A DNA stretch of 26,903 nucleotides. It comes from an uncultured Clostridia bacterium. Lineage in GTDB: Bacteria; Bacillota; Clostridia; Acetivibrionales; CALMWN01. The stretch covers positions 1 to 26,903 of the forward strand of contig CALMWN010000575.1 of NCBI GenBank assembly GCA_937873555.1, in the 5' to 3' direction. Both the position numbers and the translations under genes were made by a program. The notes beneath the pieces were generated by a model, which was not told the origin of the DNA, ran no database searches, and was given only the letters and a program-made list of their open reading frames with translations. Positions 22,257-26,903 of this stretch are shown piece by piece (the stretch's first letter is position 1; the number at the start of each line of letters is the position of its first letter).

Positions 22257-24980
22257 TCATTTTCTTCCAACTCTGAAGAAGCTGGCCAATACAGGTCCAA
22301 GTGCAGTGAAGCCGGCAATCAGGGTCCATTCGTTCAACCCCACCGGAGCCGTCTTGAAGACCTCCTGCAGCGGAGGGATATAAATAACGCCGAGAAGCAT
22401 AACCAGCGAGCATACAACGGCCAGAACAAGCGGCATGTTATTAAATATGGGAATTTCAAATATGGTTTTTCTCTCTGACTTGCATTCAAAAACATGTATC
22501 AGCTGTGTCACTACAAGTGTAATAAACGCTCCCGTCCTTGAGGCATTTACATCACCTGTGAAATATAGTATGCTGGTAAAAACGGCAAGAGTACTTAATC
22601 CTATCAGAATACCCCTGAAGAGAATAACTGACAGCATGCCGTGTGAAAATACATTCTCCTTCATTCCCCTGGGCGGCCTCATCATTACATCCTTTTCAGG
22701 CGGATCCAGGCCCAGGGCTATCGCAGGCAGACCATCGGTAACCAGATTCACCCACAGGATCTGAATTGGCAGAAGAGGCAGCGGCAGGCCGATAAGCATA
22801 CCAAGGAACATTGTCAGCACTTCTCCAATATTGCAGGCAAGCATATACCTGATAAACTTCCTGATGTTGTTGTATATGACCCTTCCCTCTTCAACTGCAG
22901 CAACAATTGTAGCGAAATTATCATCCAGCAGTATCATGGAAGAGGCTTCCTTTGTCACATCGGTCCCGGTCACACCCATTGATACGCCTATATCCGCCTC
23001 TTTTATGGCAGGTGCATCATTGACCCCATCCCCTGTCATGGCAACAATATGTCCAAGCCTTTTGAGAACCCTTACTATCATCAGCTTGTGCTTTGGCGAT
23101 ACTCTTGCATATATCGAAACATCATTGGCCATTCTCATCAGCCTTGCTTCATTCATGCCCTCCAGCTCGGAGCCGGTAAGGACCTTGTTTCCCGCTTCGT
23201 AGATATTAAGTTCCCTGCCTACAGCCATCGCAGTAATCTTATGATCACCGGTAATCATGACAGGCTTTATTCCGGCCATTTTGCATTTTTGTACCGCTTC
23301 TATGGCCTCCCTCCTTGGAGGGTCAATCATTCCGATAAGCCCCACAAATATAAGGTCCTTTTCAATTTCATTCCTGAACAGTGACCCTGTATTCAGCTGC
23401 TTGTAAGCTACGGCCAGTACTCTCAAAGCGTCTGCTGCCATGGAATCATTCACCTTAAGGATATCCTTTTTCATACCTGCACTCAATTCGGTAATTCCAT
23501 GGGAACCATATATCCTGTTACACTTATCCATTATCATGTCAGGAGCTCCTTTTGTGAATACCAGCCTTTCCCCCTTCTGGGTTCCGCAGATAACCGACAT
23601 GCATTTTCTGTCTGAATCAAACGGCAGCTCATCAATCCTTAAGTAAACCTTATCCAGGGCCTCCCTTGAAAGTCCTGCTTTTTCCGCTGCGACCAGGAGT
23701 GCTCCCTCTGTGGGGTCACCGTTTATCTTCCAGGTTTCCTTCCTGGAAAACAGGGATTTTATTTTCGCCATTGCTGCATTCCCATTATCCGAAGTCTTCA
23801 CAATTCCGGCATTATTGCAGACAACTCCTATTTCCAGGGCAAGTTTGACCGGATTTGTACCTGGAGGATTTAATTCATTTCCACCGGAAGAGAATATCTC
23901 TCCGGCACTGTGCCTACGTCCGTTTATTTCGGTCATGGAGCCACCGGAATATATCCTTCTTACAGTCATCTTGTTTTCAGTCAGAGTCCCTGTCTTATCT
24001 GAGCAAATAACGCTGGCACACCCCAGTGTTTCAACAGCTGGTAGCTTCCTGATAAGAGCGTTCCTTTTCAGCATCCTCTGCACACCCAGTGCCAGTGAAA
24101 TTGTCACTATGGCCGGCAGACCTTCCGGTACAGCTGCAACTGCAAGGCTGATTCCTGCCAGAAGCATTGTGAACAGAGCCTCTCCTCTTAAATAACCCGT
24201 TAGGGATACAATTGCACAAATTATAAGACAACCGTATACAATGAATTTCCCAAGATGTTCAAGCCTTTTTTGCAACGGAGTATCTTCATCTTCAATACTC
24301 TGTATCATATCGGCTATTTTACCCATTTCAGTGTTCATTCCGGTCAGCTGTACCAGTGCCCTGCCTCTTCCACAGGTTACAACCGTACCCATGTAGACCA
24401 GATTCCTTTTATTGCCGGAGTCCGGTATTTTTTCGACCGGAACTGATTCCCCCGTCAAAAGTGCTTCATCCACTTGCAGGCTGTTTGATTCGACCAGAAT
24501 TGCATCTGCCGGGACCCTGTCCCCGGCTTCCAGGATAATAAGATCCCCAGGTACAACTTCTTCAGCAGGTATTGAAACAGGCACGCCATCCCGGATTACA
24601 TTTGCGGTAGGCGCAGCAAGGCTCTTCAAAGCATCCAGTGTTCTTTCGGTTTTGTATTCCTGTATAAAACCGAGTATGGCATTTAAAACAACTATCGCTA
24701 CTATGGTTACCGCTTCGGTAATCTCTCCCATAAAAGCGGAAATGGCAGTAGAAGCAAGCAGTATCAACACCATGAAATCGCTGAACTGGTCAAATATGAT
24801 TCCGAAGGCGGAAATCTTCCTCCTTGCGGTAATAGTGTTCAGTCCATGCTTCAGGAGCTTATTCCTTGCTTCCTTTTCACTGAGGCCCTTATGCATTTTA
24901 GCGTTTTGCCCTGTATTTGCCACTAAAGATTGTGTTACACCCAATGCGCATCTCTCCTTTACAATCATAATTCTATTCAT
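22257..24980 (-). CDS. P2A-type calcium-transporting ATPase
   Basis: This cation pump exports Ca2+ from the cytosol using ATP. It has about 907 residues from the ATG at 24978-24980 (GAGG 6-7 nt upstream). A TTG at 24942-24944 has a stronger AAGGAG 9 nt upstream and would give 895 residues, so the start is uncertain. Motifs present are the actuator TGES, the phosphorylation site DKTGTLT, and the hinge TGDGVNDAPAIKEADIGVSMG. Membrane Ca-site sequences are VAAVPEGLPAIV (helix 4), CNIGEVL (helix 5) and WVNLVTDGLPAIALGLDPPE (helix 6). The N and E of NIGE match the SERCA site I residues in helix 5 that PMR1-type pumps lack. The helix 8 site (SERCA E908) appears to be Q or L in VVTQLIHVFE. It is divergent from ytaF. 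Confidence 0.93.
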   Translation of the reverse strand: MNRIMIVKERCALGVTQSLVANTGQNAKMHKGLSEKEARNKLLKHGLNTITARRKISAFGIIFDQFSDFMVLILLASTAISAFMGEITEAVTIVAIVVLNAILGFIQEYKTERTLDALKSLAAPTANVIRDGVPVSIPAEEVVPGDLIILEAGDRVPADAILVESNSLQVDEALLTGESVPVEKIPDSGNKRNLVYMGTVVTCGRGRALVQLTGMNTEMGKIADMIQSIEDEDTPLQKRLEHLGKFIVYGCLIICAIVSLTGYLRGEALFTMLLAGISLAVAAVPEGLPAIVTISLALGVQRMLKRNALIRKLPAVETLGCASVICSDKTGTLTENKMTVRRIYSGGSMTEINGRRHSAGEIFSSGGNELNPPGTNPVKLALEIGVVCNNAGIVKTSDNGNAAMAKIKSLFSRKETWKINGDPTEGALLVAAEKAGLSREALDKVYLRIDELPFDSDRKCMSVICGTQKGERLVFTKGAPDMIMDKCNRIYGSHGITELSAGMKKDILKVNDSMAADALRVLAVAYKQLNTGSLFRNEIEKDLIFVGLIGMIDPPRREAIEAVQKCKMAGIKPVMITGDHKITAMAVGRELNIYEAGNKVLTGSELEGMNEARLMRMANDVSIYARVSPKHKLMIVRVLKRLGHIVAMTGDGVNDAPAIKEADIGVSMGVTGTDVTKEASSMILLDDNFATIVAAVEEGRVIYNNIRKFIRYMLACNIGEVLTMFLGMLIGLPLPLLPIQILWVNLVTDGLPAIALGLDPPEKDVMMRPPRGMKENVFSHGMLSVILFRGILIGLSTLAVFTSILYFTGDVNASRTGAFITLVVTQLIHVFECKSERKTIFEIPIFNNMPLVLAVVCSLVMLLGVIYIPPLQEVFKTAPVGLNEWTLIAGFTALGPVLASFFRVGRK

Positions 24981-25089
24981 AAAAATCCTCAAATAGTACA
25001 ACTATAAAGCAGGCTGAAAAAGCATAACTTTTACCGCAGATCATAATATATTTTCTTTTAAAGCTATCCGGATGCTCTGTGTTTTGTTC

Positions 25090-25118
25090 TTCACACTTGA
25101 TAAGCTTCACTCATAATA
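25090..25118 (+). promoter_or_regulatory. Candidate promoter of ytaF
   Basis: TTCACA (25090-25095), a 16-base spacer, and CATAAT (25112-25117). The -10 region reads CATAATAT, which also resembles the CATA-type -10 of sporulation sigma factors (E/F/G), but no matching sporulation -35 is clear. The sigma assignment is open. Confidence 0.35.
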
Positions 25119-25206
25119 TGTTATAGTCTGCAGCCATACCGGACCTGAATTTTGCAGTATGGTTTCATGCAATCATACAGGTGTCGACAAAACAGGAGAT
25201 GATGAT

Positions 25207-25860
25207 ATGATACTTTCAGTTATAATTCTTGCGGTTTCTTTAAGCCTTGATGCGTTTGGGGCAGGTATAGCCTACGGATTGAGAAAAATCAGGATACCTC
25301 TGGTCTCCAAACTTGTAATATGCTTGTTTTCAGTTTTTTATTCAGGTGCCGCACTCGCCATAGGCAGTTCTTTGTCAAGCGTCTTGCCGCCCTATGTCTC
25401 AAAACTTGTCGGTGTTTTGATATTGCTGTCAATGGGAATATGGGTAATTTTCCAGGCCCTGCTGCGCAACGAAGACGGAGGTGGACTGGAAGAATGCAAA
25501 ATCAATACGGACGAGACCCTTTTTCAGATAGCAATAAAATCTCTGGGTATAACAATAAAGGTAATTAAAAATCCTATGGAAGGTGATATTGATAGATCAG
25601 GCACGATAGATGTTGCCGAATCATTTCTGCTTGGTTTGGCATTGTCCATTGATGCCATAGGGGTCGGCATAGGAAGTGCCCTTACCGGTTTCAATTCAGT
25701 TATCATGCCCTTTGCCGTTGGGTTCTTTCAGCTTTTTTTCCTGTATGCAGGCACGAGCCTCGGTGTAAAATTCGCTGTTTCTGACAGGATAAATAAAAAG
25801 CTGTTATCCCTTCTGCCCGGTATTTTATTGATATTTCTGGCAATTGTAAGAATACGGTAG
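25207..25860 (+). CDS. ytaF: Sporulation membrane protein YtaF (MntP-like)
   Basis: This membrane protein of 217 residues has six predicted helices in two halves. The halves carry matching LSLDAFGAGIAYGL (residue 12 on) and LSIDAIGVGIGSAL motifs, the pattern of the MntP/LysE-like exporter group. Between the halves, residues 127-138 read DIDRSGTIDVAE. This fits a complete 12-residue EF-hand loop (D1, D3, S5, G6, I8, D9, E12). The start is the ATG at 25207-25209, 8 nt after AGGAG; an upstream in-frame ATG at 25159 lacks a site. YtaF is linked to sporulation in Bacillus; its substrate is unproven, and Mn2+ or Ca2+ is plausible. It is divergent from the Ca2+ ATPase and followed by cwlD. Confidence 0.9.
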   Translation: MILSVIILAVSLSLDAFGAGIAYGLRKIRIPLVSKLVICLFSVFYSGAALAIGSSLSSVLPPYVSKLVGVLILLSMGIWVIFQALLRNEDGGGLEECKINTDETLFQIAIKSLGITIKVIKNPMEGDIDRSGTIDVAESFLLGLALSIDAIGVGIGSALTGFNSVIMPFAVGFFQLFFLYAGTSLGVKFAVSDRINKKLLSLLPGILLIFLAIVRIR

Positions 25861-25890
25861 ACAATTCTCTCAACAGTCAAGACCCTGGAA

Positions 25891-25937
25891 TATAATTCGG
25901 ACTATACAAGCATAATTCAGCAGCCAGGTAATATAAT
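25891..25937 (+). promoter_or_regulatory. Possible promoter region of cwlD
   Basis: Two TATAAT hexamers occur, at 25891-25896 and 25932-25937, both without a convincing -35 box. The second is placed 32 bases before the start codon. A sporulation-type promoter would be expected for cwlD, but I cannot assign one. Confidence 0.25.
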
Positions 25938-25969
25938 AGGATAGAATCTTTCACCGGTTGGTATATTAA

Positions 25970-26782
25970 ATGCCAGGTAAAAACAGGATATTAATTTTTA
26001 TATTCCCAAAGAGTAAGAGGAATATCGCCATTATAGCAGCGCTGGTCATAGTCAGCATCTGCACTGTCATATTTGCGCAAATAAGCTCCAATCCGCTGTC
26101 CGGGAAAAGCATTATAATAGATCCCGGACACGGGGGTATTGACGGAGGGGCATGGGACGGAAGAAATTTTCTGGAAAAGGACGTAAACCTTCAGATATCG
26201 CTGAAGCTTAAAGATAAGCTTACAGAAGACAATGTCAATATAAGCATGACAAGAGACAGCGATGTCTCACTGGATGGGCGGAATACTCTAAGCTCCAGCA
26301 GACATGCAAGGGATCTGATGGAAAGGGTCAATCTGATCAATAGCGGAAATTATGATATATTCGTCAGCATACATGTCAATAACTCCAAAAATGCCTCAGC
26401 CATAGGTCCTATGGTACTATACTCCTCAAAGCAGCCTGCATCGGCAATTCTGGCAACCTGCATCCAGAACAGTCTGAACAGGCATTCAGAAAGTGCCCTG
26501 ACTAAATATGCAGTTCACAGCCCGGTTAAGTCTGAATTTTTTATCTTAAACAATTCCAGTATACCGGGCGTCATTGTCGAATCAGGCTTCATCTCCAATC
26601 CGACGGAAAAAAGGCTGCTCCAGGACCCATCCTACCAAAGCAGGCTGTGCAGTGCCATTTATAGCGGACTAAGAGATTTTTTCACCGGAAAAGACAAACG
26701 GATTATTGATGAAAATAGACCGCACAACGATGAGAGCATTCCTTTGAATTTGATAAATCAGGTCAGGCTTGTAAGGAAGTAG
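25970..26782 (+). CDS. cwlD: N-acetylmuramoyl-L-alanine amidase, CwlD type
   Basis: This is a zinc amidase of the Amidase_3 fold. In spore formers CwlD removes the peptide side chain from muramic acid so that PdaA can make the cortex-specific muramic delta-lactam. The protein has 270 residues with an N-terminal signal/anchor helix (about 18-37). Zinc ligands are visible as H54 (IIDPGHGGIDGGA), E69 (FLEKDVNLQ) and H135 (VSIHVNNS), and the catalytic E204 as VESGFISNPTE. All four are intact. A hydrophilic tail of about 30 residues (after 240) is longer than the core domain needs. The start has only a weak GGTTGG site. It follows ytaF by about 110 bases on the same strand, in keeping with a sporulation context. 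Confidence 0.9.
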   Translation: MPGKNRILIFIFPKSKRNIAIIAALVIVSICTVIFAQISSNPLSGKSIIIDPGHGGIDGGAWDGRNFLEKDVNLQISLKLKDKLTEDNVNISMTRDSDVSLDGRNTLSSSRHARDLMERVNLINSGNYDIFVSIHVNNSKNASAIGPMVLYSSKQPASAILATCIQNSLNRHSESALTKYAVHSPVKSEFFILNNSSIPGVIVESGFISNPTEKRLLQDPSYQSRLCSAIYSGLRDFFTGKDKRIIDENRPHNDESIPLNLINQVRLVRK

Positions 26783-26810
26783 CAAAGAATGTTGCTTCGC
26801 TGCTTTTTTC
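26782..26810 (+). terminator. Terminator of cwlD
   Basis: AGCAAAG (26781-26787) and CTTCGCT (26795-26801) pair with one mismatch around AATGTTG, followed by GCTTTTTTC. It starts at the stop codon. Confidence 0.65.
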
Positions 26811-26900
26811 ATGTGCATTTCCGGAACAGTGAGAAAATCCGATACGCACATAAAAAATGTGGCTCTGCCACTTTTTTTGCGCATGTGCCTTTCCGAAGCA
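26795..26900. repeat. Two similar terminator-like modules in tandem
   Basis: CATGTGCATTTCCGGAACA (26810-26828) and CATGTGCCTTTCCGAAGCA (26882-26900) differ at a few positions. Each is preceded by a small hairpin and a T-run. The pair could be a duplicated intergenic element continuing past the window edge. Confidence 0.5.
26859..26878 (+). terminator. Second terminator-like hairpin at the window end
   Basis: GTGGC-TCT-GCCAC (26859-26871) is followed by TTTTTTT (26872-26878). Preceding A-tract bases make it potentially bidirectional. It lies inside a wider GCACAT/ATGTGC palindrome (26846-26851 and 26882-26887). Confidence 0.7.
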
Positions 26901-26903
26901 ATG

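Noticed and set aside
26669..26884. Minus-strand frame of 71 codons at the right end
   Set aside because: It runs through the cwlD 3' end and two terminator hairpins and has no ribosome binding site.

Overview
The window looks like a chromosomal segment of an anaerobic, endospore-forming Clostridia (Bacillota). The evidence is moderate-to-low GC with AT-rich spacers, strong AGGAGG-type ribosome binding sites, the rpmG-secE-nusG-rplKA / rplJL / rpoB order, a Firmicutes-type L10 leader, and the sporulation-type genes ytaF and cwlD. I cannot name a genus. Almost all genes lie on the minus strand; only an EamA transporter, ytaF and cwlD are on plus. Read along transcription, the minus-strand genes run from right to left.

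Region 1 (1-7125) is the transcription/translation core: rpmG, secE, nusG, rplK and rplA behind a good sigma-A promoter; then rplJ-rplL with its own promoter and an L10-type attenuator leader; then rpoB, cut off by the left edge of the window. rplL is closed by an unusually long (34-bp-arm) near-perfect palindrome. The outer arm of that palindrome overlaps a perfect-consensus promoter (TTGACA-17-TATAAT with TGn) that should produce a roughly 535-nt rpoB leader. The last 34 bases at the left edge break from the conserved rpoB sequence.

Region 2 (7126-14322) holds a branched-chain amino acid pair (ilvD-ilvB, with no ilvN or ilvC nearby and no visible T-box), a CvpA-family membrane protein with a membrane-anchored beta-propeller-like protein (DUF5711 type), and a YkvI-type LeuT-fold transporter.

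Region 3 (14323-20832) holds a tightly coupled four-gene operon: ABC ATPase, ABC-2 permease, GldG-like auxiliary protein, DUF4340 protein. This resembles the gldA-gldFG export module of gliding bacteria but sits in an organism with no sign of gliding genes here; its substrate is unknown. It is followed by a VanZ-family protein and a divergent EamA/DMT transporter.

Region 4 (20843-26903) holds a secreted TPR protein with a copper-amine-oxidase-N-like C-terminus that carries a frameshift and an in-frame stop and is probably a pseudogene. It also holds a P2A-type Ca2+ ATPase, divergently arranged from ytaF (a MntP-like membrane protein with a canonical EF-hand-like loop) and cwlD (spore-cortex amidase). 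The window ends in a pair of repeated terminator-like modules.

I see no CRISPR array, prophage, insertion sequence, tRNA or rRNA. The most novel-looking items are the rpoB/rplL junction, the Gld-like operon, the decayed TPR gene and the Ca2+ ATPase / EF-hand ytaF neighbourhood.
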